64,000 nt of DNA, taken from Streptomyces microflavus (GTDB lineage: Bacteria > Actinomycetota > Actinomycetes > Streptomycetales > Streptomycetaceae). The DNA is taken from NCBI RefSeq assembly GCF_014650075.1, contig NZ_BMUG01000018.1, positions 62,001-126,000 on the forward strand, in the 5' to 3' direction. How positions within the stretch are numbered: position 1 is the stretch's first letter; every line of letters starts with the position of its first letter. Shown in pieces: positions 43,114-51,059 of the stretch. The notes beneath the pieces are model-generated. The model had not been told where the DNA came from. It saw only the letters and a list, made by a program, of their open reading frames with translations, and ran no database searches. The translations under genes were made by a program, and so were the position numbers.

Positions 43114-43478
43114 CTTGTGCTCCTACGGCGCGCTGTTCGCAAAGCGGCGCGCAGCTCTTCAGCCTCGTCGGGCGTGATCCCTTCGACGAAGTGTGCCAGC
43201 GCGGCAGTGCGGTCCGGGCTGTCGCCAAGTGCCTCCTGCATGAGCCCGGCAGTATACGCCGCGCGACTGCGGGCGGGGGCGTAGAGCCAGGCCCGGCCTT
43301 CCTTTTTCCTGCCCAGCCACCCTTTACGGTGCAGGATGTCGGCCACGGTCATGACGGTGGTGTACGCGACCGGCCGCGTCTCGTTCAGATCATCGACGAC
43401 TTCCCGGACCGTGCCGGAGCCCCAGGACCACAGCCTGTCCATGATCTCCGCCTCAAGTTCACCGAACCCACGGACCAC
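43110..43478 (-). CDS. BlaI/MecI/CopY-family repressor 2
   Basis: A 122-residue winged-helix repressor, close paralogue of the protein at 30321-30689 (GELEAEIMDRLW, VREVVDDLNETRPVAYTTVM). The start is ATG 43478. A partial TTAGT site lies 85 bases upstream. Two near-identical repressors could share operators, so their regulons may overlap. Confidence 0.9.
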   Translation of the reverse strand: MVRGFGELEAEIMDRLWSWGSGTVREVVDDLNETRPVAYTTVMTVADILHRKGWLGRKKEGRAWLYAPARSRAAYTAGLMQEALGDSPDRTAALAHFVEGITPDEAEELRAALRTARRRSTR

Positions 43479-43560
43479 TGCTCCACCTCAGCTGAACGCC
43501 ACCGCACGTCTGCGAATGCCTCGTTGGATGACCCGCGTCAAGTGGCTTGTAGAGGGCCAT

Positions 43561-43577
43561 CTTAATCTACTTAGTTC
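43561..43577. promoter_or_regulatory. Weak BlaI-like site upstream of repressor 2
   Basis: CTTAA-TCTAC-TTAGT: one exact half-site (43571-43575) with a two-mismatch partner. Position upstream of the repressor fits autoregulation. Confidence 0.35.
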
Positions 43578-43972
43578 ATTCATTGAAAGAGGGGCTGCCA
43601 GCCACTCGACTGGATCCGCAGAGACTGGATGCAGCGACCGCCGTCGGGATCGGAGCCGCCGGTGAACGGATTGGGGTGTGGTGCTCGCTTCCTGGGTTCA
43701 CTGGTGCGTGGAAAAATAGCTGAACCGTAAACAGTTATCAGACCCCTACGTCCGCACATACCCGCCAGGAACCCGCCATTACTGGACGGGCTGGACTTCC
43801 CCTTCGCCGCCACACCGGCGTGGCAGTTCAGCCATGAAGACCGATAGCCGGAAGCCGCTGACCCCTGTGACCACCTGAAATCAACATTCGCGCATTGTCG
43901 CGTTGGCCAATTCACACACTGTTCAGGTGGGATGTTGCTGGAGCGTGCTCCTAATGCCGTTAGGATTACGGC
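43578..43972. other. Gap before second DUF6153-like gene
   Basis: About 395 bases, less GC-rich near 43700-43750 and 43870-43960, which probably carry promoters. No gene, repeat or RNA is recognised. Confidence 0.5.
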
Positions 43973-44437
43973 ATGGTCACGGCCCGGCGGTCTCTCAGCC
44001 TGCTGCGGACCCGCTCTGAACCGGCGGGTCCGCTGCGCCTGCTGTGGCTGCTGTGGCTGGTCATGGTTCTGTTCAGCCTGCTGTATACCCACGGCCTGAG
44101 CGGGGAAAGCGCCGCTGGCCACGTGATCAGCGGCCCGCCGGCGTCAGCGGCCGTCCCCGCGCACGGTGCCTCGACGGGGCACGGCAAAGCCGAGCCTGCC
44201 GCCAGATCGGCCGGGCAGGGCGCTGCTCCCGACGGCCACGGTAATCACGAGACGGCTCACGGGGCGGAGGAGTGCGCCTCCGGGCAGCCGCAGAACGGCG
44301 CAGATCTGCCTGCCCCCAGCACCACTCCGCTGGATGCCGTCCAGATGCGGAACGCTCATGCGTGGGCGGCCGCACGGCCGGCGACGAACGAACCGGCGTC
44401 ACCACCATCGGCAGCCCCAGCGGTCCTGCGGATCTAG
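43973..44437 (+). CDS. DUF6153-like His-rich membrane protein
   Basis: A 154-residue protein. A membrane helix (LRLLWLLWLVMVLFSLLYTHG) is followed by His-rich sequence (PAHGASTGHGKAE, DGHGNHETAHGAEEC) and the ending APAVLRI. The plan matches the DUF6153 protein at 18293-18709. ATG 43973 has AGGA 8 bases upstream. It is a single-gene unit; metal binding is inferred. Confidence 0.65.
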   Translation: MVTARRSLSLLRTRSEPAGPLRLLWLLWLVMVLFSLLYTHGLSGESAAGHVISGPPASAAVPAHGASTGHGKAEPAARSAGQGAAPDGHGNHETAHGAEECASGQPQNGADLPAPSTTPLDAVQMRNAHAWAAARPATNEPASPPSAAPAVLRI

Positions 44438-45059
44438 GCCCAGCGCTCCCGAACTGGTCGACCTGTCTCACGTGACGCCATCTTTGGTCACTTTGAGCTA
44501 CTGACAGAGTGCGAACAGTTCCCGGTGCCTGCACAGCCGCATCGCCAACGCCCGTCAGGGGAGGCGACGGTCATGTCGCGAGGCCGCATTGCTGACCGTC
44601 TGACCTGCCCGCCGCGCACCCGGAGTCCCGGCCCGCGGCTGTCGTTCGGAGCATCTGTGACGCCCGGTTCCCCTATACACCCCTTGGCGGCATGGCATCC
44701 AACCCGGTTGCCCCTGCGCCGCGTTATCCGTAGCCCTTCGAGTTCGGCACACCGGCCGGGACTGGCCCCGCCAGCGCACCCGTTCCGTGCCACAGCCCTG
44801 CCTGCCGACTCCCTGCCCCCTGACGCGGGGGAGCCCATGACCCGGCGGACGGCGTCCAGTTCCGCCCATGGGGCGACTTTCCCAAGCATGTTCGCGATCA
44901 CGCTGCTGCTGTCGCCGTGTAGGGCGCGTGGGCGGAGCAGACCGGATGGATCGCAGACAGGGCGACAGAAGCTCGCCGTGATCTGCCGGTGGCGGATCTA
45001 GGCCAGCACTTCACGCGAGATGAGTAGTCCCCCACACGCACATCGATCGAGAGCGAACC
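44438..45059. other. Gap of about 620 bases without a supportable gene
   Basis: Open frames exist on both strands but none shows a recognisable domain, signal or good start. It may be a decayed gene or a long regulatory region for the PLP-enzyme operon. GAGAG lies before the next start. Confidence 0.45.
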
Positions 45060-46175
45060 ATGCACCCTCTGACAGCCAACAACCTCACATCCGCCAACTC
45101 CGGCCTCTCCGGGCTGGTCGGAGACACCCCGCTACTTCGGGTCGCCGAACCTCTGGCACCGGCCGGACACGGCTTCTGGGCAAAGCTTGAGGGCTTCAAT
45201 CCCGGTGGCATCAAGGACCGCCCGGCGCTGCATATGGTGGAGCGTGCCCGTGCCCGTGGGGACCTGCGTCCTGGCGGAATGATCATCGAGTCCACCAGCG
45301 GCACGCTCGGCCTGGGGCTGGCTCTGGCCGGCATGGTGTACGGACACCCGGTCACCCTTGTCACCGACCCTGGTCTCGAGTCGTCCATGACTCGACTGCT
45401 CGCCGCCTACGGGGCACGGGTCAACGTGGTGTCCGAGCCCCATCCGACCGGCGGCTGGCAGCAGGCACGCCGCGACCGTGTCACCCAGCTACAGGAACAG
45501 CACCTCGACTCCTGGTGCCCGGACCAGTACAACAATCCCGACAACGTCTCTGCCTACACCCCGCTCGCGCTGGAGCTGGCCTCTCAGCTGGGCCACATCG
45601 ACGTACTGGTGTGCAGCGTCGGGACGGGCGGGCACTCCGCGGGTGTCTCGCGAGTGCTGAGCCAGCTCTATCCCGACCTGAAACTGGTCGGAGTGGACAC
45701 CGTCGGCTCGACCATCTTCGGTCAGCCGGCCCGCACCCGGCTGATGCGTGGCCTCGGATCGAGCATCTATCCGCGCAACGTCGCCTACGAGAACTTCTCC
45801 GAAGTGCATTGGGTCGCCCCGTCCGAGGCAGTCTGGACCTGTCGGCAACTGGCCTCCTCCCACTACGCCACCGGCGGGTGGAGCGTCGGGGCTGTCGCTC
45901 TGGTCGCCGGCTGGGTCGCGCGCACGATGCCCGCGGACACCCGGATCGCGGCGATCTTCCCCGACGGTCCCCAGCGGTATCTGGGGACGGTGTACGACGA
46001 CCACTACTGCGAGGCCCATGGCCTGCTCGACGGCCCGCCGGCCGTCGAACCGGAGGTGGTGGGGCGCCCCGAAGAGAAAGAGGTCACCCGCTGGACCCGG
46101 TGCACTACCGTGATCGATCCAGTGAGCGTGCCGCAGGACGCCGAGGCGGCTTCGGACGGCGAGGGCCGGCTGTGA
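45060..46175 (+). CDS. PLP-dependent cysteine-synthase-family enzyme
   Basis: A 371-residue fold-type II PLP enzyme. The catalytic Lys is in FNPGGIKDRPALHM (about K52), and the phosphate-binding loop is GTGGHSAG. The substrate loop STSGTLGLGLALAG differs from the usual TSGNTG of cysteine synthases, so the product may not be cysteine. The tail after residue 320 is unique. Homologues such as SbnA use O-phosphoserine to make diaminopropionate precursors. The gene is coupled to an MFS exporter by a GTGA overlap, and a DUF1015 gene follows. Together they suggest synthesis and export of an amino-acid-derived small molecule. Confidence 0.85.
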   Translation: MHPLTANNLTSANSGLSGLVGDTPLLRVAEPLAPAGHGFWAKLEGFNPGGIKDRPALHMVERARARGDLRPGGMIIESTSGTLGLGLALAGMVYGHPVTLVTDPGLESSMTRLLAAYGARVNVVSEPHPTGGWQQARRDRVTQLQEQHLDSWCPDQYNNPDNVSAYTPLALELASQLGHIDVLVCSVGTGGHSAGVSRVLSQLYPDLKLVGVDTVGSTIFGQPARTRLMRGLGSSIYPRNVAYENFSEVHWVAPSEAVWTCRQLASSHYATGGWSVGAVALVAGWVARTMPADTRIAAIFPDGPQRYLGTVYDDHYCEAHGLLDGPPAVEPEVVGRPEEKEVTRWTRCTTVIDPVSVPQDAEAASDGEGRL

Positions 46176-47464
46176 AGAGCCCCTTCGGTCAAATGCGCAC
46201 GTTCGAGCGCAGCGTGCAATTGTTGATGGTCAATCAGTTCACCATCAATCTCGGCTTCTACATGCTCATGCCCTACCTTGCTCAGCACCTGGCCGGAAAC
46301 CTGGGGATGGCCGCCTGGATGGTCGGCCTGATCCTGGGCGTGCGGAACTTCAGCCAGCAGGGCATGTTCTTCTTCGGCGGCACGCTGGCCGACCGGTTCG
46401 GCTACAAGCCGATGATCATCGCCGGTCTGATGCTGCGTATCGTCGGATTCGCTGTGCTTGGCCTTGTCGACTCCCTCCCCGCTCTGCTCGCCGCCTCGGC
46501 GGCCACGGGGCTGGCAGGAGCACTGTTCAACCCCGCGTCGAGGGCCTACTTGGCCCTCGATGCAGGGGAGCGGCGAGTGGAGGCATTCGCGCTGTTCAAC
46601 GTCTTCTATCAGGCTGGGATTCTGCTGGGTCCGCTCGTCGGCGTACTGCTCACCGGCGTCAGCTTCCGCCTGACCTGCCTGGTGGCCGCCGGTGTGTTCG
46701 CAGTGCTGTCCATCGTGCAGATCCGGGCTCTCCCGGCCCGCGTCGGGCAGCACGGCGACGACAACTCGGTCTCGTCGGTGCTCTCGCAGTGGCGCACGGT
46801 GGTCTCCAACCGGCCGTTCCTCCTGTTCTCCATCGCAATGATCGGCTCCTACGCCCTGTCCTTCCAGGTCTATCTGGCACTTCCGCTGGAAGTCCGCCGT
46901 ATGGCCGGGAACGAGACGGTCAACACCGTCGGCGTGGGACTGCTCTTCGCCGCCTCGGGGCTGGCCACCATCGTCGGACAGACCCGGCTCACCGCCTGGG
47001 CCAAGGAACGCCTCGGCACCGGAAGGTCGTTGATCGCCGGGCTGGCCACCCTCGGAGCGGCCTTTCTGCCACTGCTGGCGGCCACCGCGGTACCGGTGCC
47101 CGAAGAGGGACCCGCCCGCTGGGCACTGGCCGTCGTGCCGCCCCTGCTCTCAGCCCTGCTGCTGGCCCTGGGGACCATGCTGGCCTACCCCTTCGAGATG
47201 GACACGATTGTCGCACTCGCCCAGAACCGGTACGTAGCAACGCACTACGGCTTGTACAACACGATCTGCGGCATCGGCATCACCGTCGGCAACCTCCTAA
47301 CGGGAGTGGCTCTAGACGCCGCACGCTCGGCCGGAGCGCCGGCCCTGCCCTGGATCGTCCTCGCCGCCATCGGGGGCGGCTGCGCGCTTGCCGTACTCGG
47401 CCTGCATCGAACCGGCCGCCTGACGCCGGCTCCAACGCCCGAGATGCGATCCGCGAAGGTCTGA
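46172..47464 (+). CDS. MFS exporter of the PLP-enzyme cluster
   Basis: A 430-residue, 12-helix transporter. VRNFSQQGMFFFGGTLADRFGYKPMI contains motif A, and FEMDTIVALAQNRYVATHYG is typical of MDR-like DHA1 members. GTG 46172 overlaps the PLP-gene stop, so the two are translated together. It probably exports the pathway product; a hairpin follows directly. Confidence 0.88.
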   Translation: MKSPFGQMRTFERSVQLLMVNQFTINLGFYMLMPYLAQHLAGNLGMAAWMVGLILGVRNFSQQGMFFFGGTLADRFGYKPMIIAGLMLRIVGFAVLGLVDSLPALLAASAATGLAGALFNPASRAYLALDAGERRVEAFALFNVFYQAGILLGPLVGVLLTGVSFRLTCLVAAGVFAVLSIVQIRALPARVGQHGDDNSVSSVLSQWRTVVSNRPFLLFSIAMIGSYALSFQVYLALPLEVRRMAGNETVNTVGVGLLFAASGLATIVGQTRLTAWAKERLGTGRSLIAGLATLGAAFLPLLAATAVPVPEEGPARWALAVVPPLLSALLLALGTMLAYPFEMDTIVALAQNRYVATHYGLYNTICGIGITVGNLLTGVALDAARSAGAPALPWIVLAAIGGGCALAVLGLHRTGRLTPAPTPEMRSAKV

Positions 47465-47471
47465 CCGATCC

Positions 47472-47509
47472 GGCTGGGGGCGGGCGCGACACGGTTCCCG
47501 CCCCCAGCC
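47472..47509. terminator. Hairpin between MFS and DUF1015 genes
   Basis: GGCTGGGGGCGGG (47472-47484) pairs with CCCGCCCCCAGCC (47497-47509), a perfect 13-base stem. It either ends the PLP-MFS transcript or acts as a partial terminator before DUF1015. Confidence 0.6.
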
Positions 47510-47537
47510 CCGCCGCGCCCACTTCCAGGAGCGATTG

Positions 47538-48764
47538 ATGCCCACCCCCGAACCACCGGACTCCCCGGCTCTACGCCTGCACCCCTTTCGCGCGGTGCGC
47601 TACGACCCTCTCCGTGTCGGCGACATTTCCGGCATGGTGTGTCCCCCGTACGACGACATCGGCCCGGACCGAGTGCGCACACTGCGCTCCCGGCCACACC
47701 ACATCACCCGGCTCCTGCACGCTGAGAACGCGCGAGGCACCGCCGCACACCTGGACCGCTGGCTGCGTCGCGGTGTCCTGGTTCGAGACCCTCGGCCCAC
47801 CCTGTATGTGTACCAACAGCACACAGGCCAAGAGGTGCTGCAACGTGGCGTGATCGGCGCCTTGGATCTGCCCCGCGATGGGGAGAGCACGGTCATTCCG
47901 CATGAGGGCGTCCAACCGCATGTGGTCACGGCGCGTGCTGCGCTGATGAAGGGGCTGCGCGCCCAACCCGAGCCGCTGCTGCTCACCTACAACTCCGCGA
48001 CGCGATCGGCAGCGGGGGTCATCGACAGCCTCACCCAGCTGCCACCCGTGGCTACGGTTCGCATCGGTGGCGTCACACACATGCTCTGGGCATGCACCAG
48101 TCCCGAGGACCAAGCCCTCATCGCAGCCGATCTGGCACCCCACCAGGCCCTCATAGCGGACGGCCACCATCGCTACGCGGCCTGCATCCAGCTGCGAGAT
48201 CAGCATGGGCCCGGCCCGAACCCCTGGCAGAGTTGCCTGGCCCTGCTGGTCGACGCCTCCACCTATCCCCTGCGAGTGGCGGCAATCCACCGCGTCATTC
48301 CCGGCCTCGGCGCGGACAAGGCAGCCGCGGCAGCCGCCGATGTCGCCCGGGTACGGCCGTTGCCCGCGGGCGCTCGCCTGCCCGGGCCGGGCGAGCTGGT
48401 GCTGACGGGCGCCGGGCGCGCCTGGGCGGTCACCGATCCTGATCCGCAGGCGTTGAACGAGGCGCTCACTGGAAAGCCGCAGCAGTGGTGCGATGTGCCC
48501 GCTGCCGTCACCGACCATCTGTTCCTGGCCCAGGCATGGTCTGTGCAGAACCTGCCTGGTGCCGTACGCCACGTGCATGACGCAGGCGAAGCAACAGCTG
48601 CTGTGAGCAGGCCCGGAAGCGGAACAACCCTCCTGTTGCCCGCGATGACCGAGAGAGCCGTGCGGGAGCTGGCCGGTGCCGGGGTCCTGCTGCCCCGCAA
48701 ATCCACCTCCTTCGGTCCGAAGCCGGCCGTCGGCCTCGTGCTGCGCGTCCTTGACAGCTCCTGA
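47538..48764 (+). CDS. DUF1015 protein, possible serine kinase
   Basis: A 408-residue protein. VCPPYDDIGPDRV, HITRLLH, YVYQQH and the strongly conserved ADGHHRYAA mark DUF1015. Some members are reported to phosphorylate free L-serine, giving O-phosphoserine; whether this one does is unknown. If so it would feed the PLP enzyme upstream. ATG 47538 has CAGGAG upstream. A membrane-protein gene follows after about 57 bases. Confidence 0.88.
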   Translation: MPTPEPPDSPALRLHPFRAVRYDPLRVGDISGMVCPPYDDIGPDRVRTLRSRPHHITRLLHAENARGTAAHLDRWLRRGVLVRDPRPTLYVYQQHTGQEVLQRGVIGALDLPRDGESTVIPHEGVQPHVVTARAALMKGLRAQPEPLLLTYNSATRSAAGVIDSLTQLPPVATVRIGGVTHMLWACTSPEDQALIAADLAPHQALIADGHHRYAACIQLRDQHGPGPNPWQSCLALLVDASTYPLRVAAIHRVIPGLGADKAAAAAADVARVRPLPAGARLPGPGELVLTGAGRAWAVTDPDPQALNEALTGKPQQWCDVPAAVTDHLFLAQAWSVQNLPGAVRHVHDAGEATAAVSRPGSGTTLLLPAMTERAVRELAGAGVLLPRKSTSFGPKPAVGLVLRVLDSS

Positions 48765-48821
48765 GCCCAGGCAATCCGCCCCTCTGTCCTTGTCCACGAC
48801 CTGTACCTGAAAGGCTCAACC

Positions 48822-49565
48822 GTGTCTCCAGCCCAACTCGCCGACCGTGACGCAGCCACCGTGCCGCGGCAGAGCCCGCGGCCCGGCCGTGCAGAATTGC
48901 GAAGAGCGGGATCCCGCCGTGCACGCCGTGCCCGCCGCGGGGACTCCCTGTCGGCGCGCTACCTCGGCTACGTCGGATACTTCGTCGGCGCCGGACTCAT
49001 CAGCGGCGCCGTCGTGCACTATCCACTGGACCCGGCCCGCTACACCCGGATCGCCGGCCTTGGCGTTCTGGTCTTTCTGGCTGCCACCGTCCTGAACGAG
49101 TTCGTGCTGACCCGCCAGCGTCCCGCTGTGCCTCGCGTGCTTCTGGTGATAGGTGCGTCGCTGCTTCTCTCATTCGGCATCGGGATGCTCAGCGGTGGCA
49201 TGCAGCACTTCGACGACTTTCCGGACCGGGCAGCGGTTCTGATCCCCCTCGGGATAGCAGTGTCCTTCGTCGCGTACTACCTCAAGGAGGCGGAACGACC
49301 CGCGCGTCGAATCTTCAGCCTGTTCGGGCTCGTCGTTCTGGTCACCACACTTGCCGCCTTCTTCGGCCTGCGCCAGCTCGCTGCCGGCATCGGCGAGGAG
49401 CCCGAAAGCGGCGGGCACAGCCATGGCAGCGAGGAGCCTGCGAGCGGGGGCCAACAAGTCGGAGATGCACCTGCCGAGTCAGATCCACAGCCCTCGTCGC
49501 CCGCGACAGCTCCTGACTCGAGCGAGGGGGGTGGAGAGGAGGAAGGGGGCGGTCACGCTCACTAG
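48822..49565 (+). CDS. Membrane protein with acidic, His-rich C-terminal tail
   Basis: A 247-residue protein of unknown family. After an Arg-rich N-terminus come about five membrane helices (residues 45-190), then a tail rich in Glu, Gly, Ser and His (SGGHSHGSEEP, EEEGGGHAH). GTG 48822 follows a weak AAAGG. It probably closes the PLP-MFS-DUF1015 cluster. The tail could bind metal, in line with other His-rich proteins here. The 160 bases downstream hold nothing recognised. Confidence 0.7.
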   Translation: MSPAQLADRDAATVPRQSPRPGRAELRRAGSRRARRARRGDSLSARYLGYVGYFVGAGLISGAVVHYPLDPARYTRIAGLGVLVFLAATVLNEFVLTRQRPAVPRVLLVIGASLLLSFGIGMLSGGMQHFDDFPDRAAVLIPLGIAVSFVAYYLKEAERPARRIFSLFGLVVLVTTLAAFFGLRQLAAGIGEEPESGGHSHGSEEPASGGQQVGDAPAESDPQPSSPATAPDSSEGGGEEEGGGHAH

Positions 49566-49725
49566 TTGGAGGGGCATGAGGTGTCACTGCGCGAGTCGGA
49601 GTCGGACGCGCTGTTTGGAATTGGCGTGCCGCGGCGGAACGTAATACTGAGTGACAGGTGAGCATCAGAAGGTGCTGTCAATAGGGGCTTGGTGGTCGCA
49701 GCGGAGGACACGTTGGCCTGCTCGG

Positions 49726-50130
49726 CTACTGCGTGTCGAACGCCGTGCTGGATGGCTTCTCCAGTTTGTCCTCTCCGCGGCCGTCCTCATCCCGCTGTGC
49801 CGTGGGCGGAGCGGTGCATGGCTCCCTGGACGGCCAGGTCCTCGCCCAGGAGATCAGCCACCCTGACAGGGTCTTGATCTCCGGGGCCTGGGGACCTTCT
49901 TGACCTGTTCGGCGAGCGTCTTCACTTCGGCCGACTTGGCGCGGGATGGGGCAAGGTCTGCTATCTCTACTGCCTGGCGGTTGAGGCATCATCCGCGGCC
50001 TGGGGGCGGCTGTGCTAGCCCTGCGAGGCGGCAGCCGAGGCCGCGGCTTGGCCGTTGTGTCCGGCCGCGCTGTCGCCGCTGCGCGGCAAGTACCGTGAGC
50101 ACCAGCAGCGCGAACAGCGGCACAGCGGGG
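49726..50130 (-). pseudogene. DUF305 gene remnant with frameshifts
   Basis: Minus-strand fragments in different frames match the intact DUF305 protein at 17577: QAVEIADLAPSRAKSAEVKT with LAEQVKK, then PEIKTLSGWLISW, and DKLEKPSSTAFDT. An upstream frame has a hydrophobic signal-like stretch (LFALLVLTVLAA). At least two frameshifts separate these parts. Limits are approximate. Confidence 0.75.
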
Positions 50131-50342
50131 CCGCGGCACGATCGGGTGCTGCTGGTCAAGCCCGCCGTCGTGCGGACACACGGGCAACAGCGTGACGTTG
50201 AGGTACCCGCGCGATGCCTGGCTCGGCGGGCATGGATCGCGCGAGGCATCCCATGCTGAGCTTGGCCCACTTGCACTTGCCGCCCTGGCTCGGCCGACTG
50301 TGAACCGTCCCGCGCTGAGCTCTCCGCCGTGGGCTGTTGGGA

Positions 50343-50957
50343 CTACGCCTCGCCGCTGGTCTGGGGTACCGGCTTGCCCGGGGGTGTGAAGGCGGCGAGC
50401 ACCGTCGCGGTGATGTGGTCAGCGGCATGGTTGGGCGTGAGGCGGCCGGCGCGGATCTCCTCTGCCGCGCTGTGCATGACCGTGTGCAGGATATTGACCA
50501 GCCACGCGATCGACAGGTCCGTACGGAAGACCCCCTCGGCCCGGCCGCGGGCGACCAGCGTCTCGACCCGGGCGGCGGGCCCGGCATGCAGGTCGCGGAT
50601 GCGTCCAGCGGAAAGTTCGCGTTGAGCGGCGGCGAGCAGCGCCCGCGCCTGGTTCACCAGCTGCCAACCGGCCTCAATGTAACGCGCCAGGGCGAGCAGC
50701 GGATCGCCGGTCAGGTCGACCGCATCCAGTGCTTCGTTGCCCCGGTCGACGGCGCGGCTCATCGCCGCGTCGACGACCTCCGCCCGGGAGTTGAAGTGCG
50801 CATACAGCGTCACCCGGCCCACACCCGCGGCCCGCGCGATCTCACTCAGGCTCGCTTCCGGGCTCCTTCCGAGACATTCGCCTGCCGCCTGCACGATCGC
50901 ATCGATGCTGCGCAGAGCGTCGGCACGCTTGGCGGCCGTGGAGTTCTTGCTGCCCAT
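50343..50957 (-). CDS. TetR-family regulator
   Basis: A 204-residue regulator. The HTH is ASLSEIARAAGVGRVTLYAHF (about residues 35-55). The ligand domain resembles regulators of multidrug exporters. It is divergent from an MFS exporter, and a long nested palindrome sits between the two genes. Confidence 0.9.
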   Translation of the reverse strand: MGSKNSTAAKRADALRSIDAIVQAAGECLGRSPEASLSEIARAAGVGRVTLYAHFNSRAEVVDAAMSRAVDRGNEALDAVDLTGDPLLALARYIEAGWQLVNQARALLAAAQRELSAGRIRDLHAGPAARVETLVARGRAEGVFRTDLSIAWLVNILHTVMHSAAEEIRAGRLTPNHAADHITATVLAAFTPPGKPVPQTSGEA

Positions 50958-50969
50958 ACGCCCACCCTA

Positions 50970-51010
50970 CCCCGAAATCGTACAACCTTGTTTGGCTTGT
51001 ACCCTCGGGG
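50970..51010. promoter_or_regulatory. Nested TetR operator
   Basis: Inner arms GTACAA (50980-50985) and TTGTAC (50997-51002) are separated by 11 bases; outer arms CCCCGA (50970-50975) and TCGGGG (51005-51010) are also perfect complements. TATAAC at 51013-51018 could be a -10 box. Probable site for the divergent TetR protein. Confidence 0.6.
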
Positions 51011-51059
51011 CGTATAACATGAACACCACTGTATGACTTAGTGATGGAAGGTGAGCGCC

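Noticed and set aside
44525..45001. Frames on both strands in the 620-base gap
   Set aside because: Neither product shows a fold, signal or conserved motif; starts are poor.
45060..46175. Calling the PLP enzyme cysteine synthase (CysK)
   Set aside because: The substrate loop TSGNTG is changed to TSGTLG and the C-terminal tail is unusual, so the product cannot be named.
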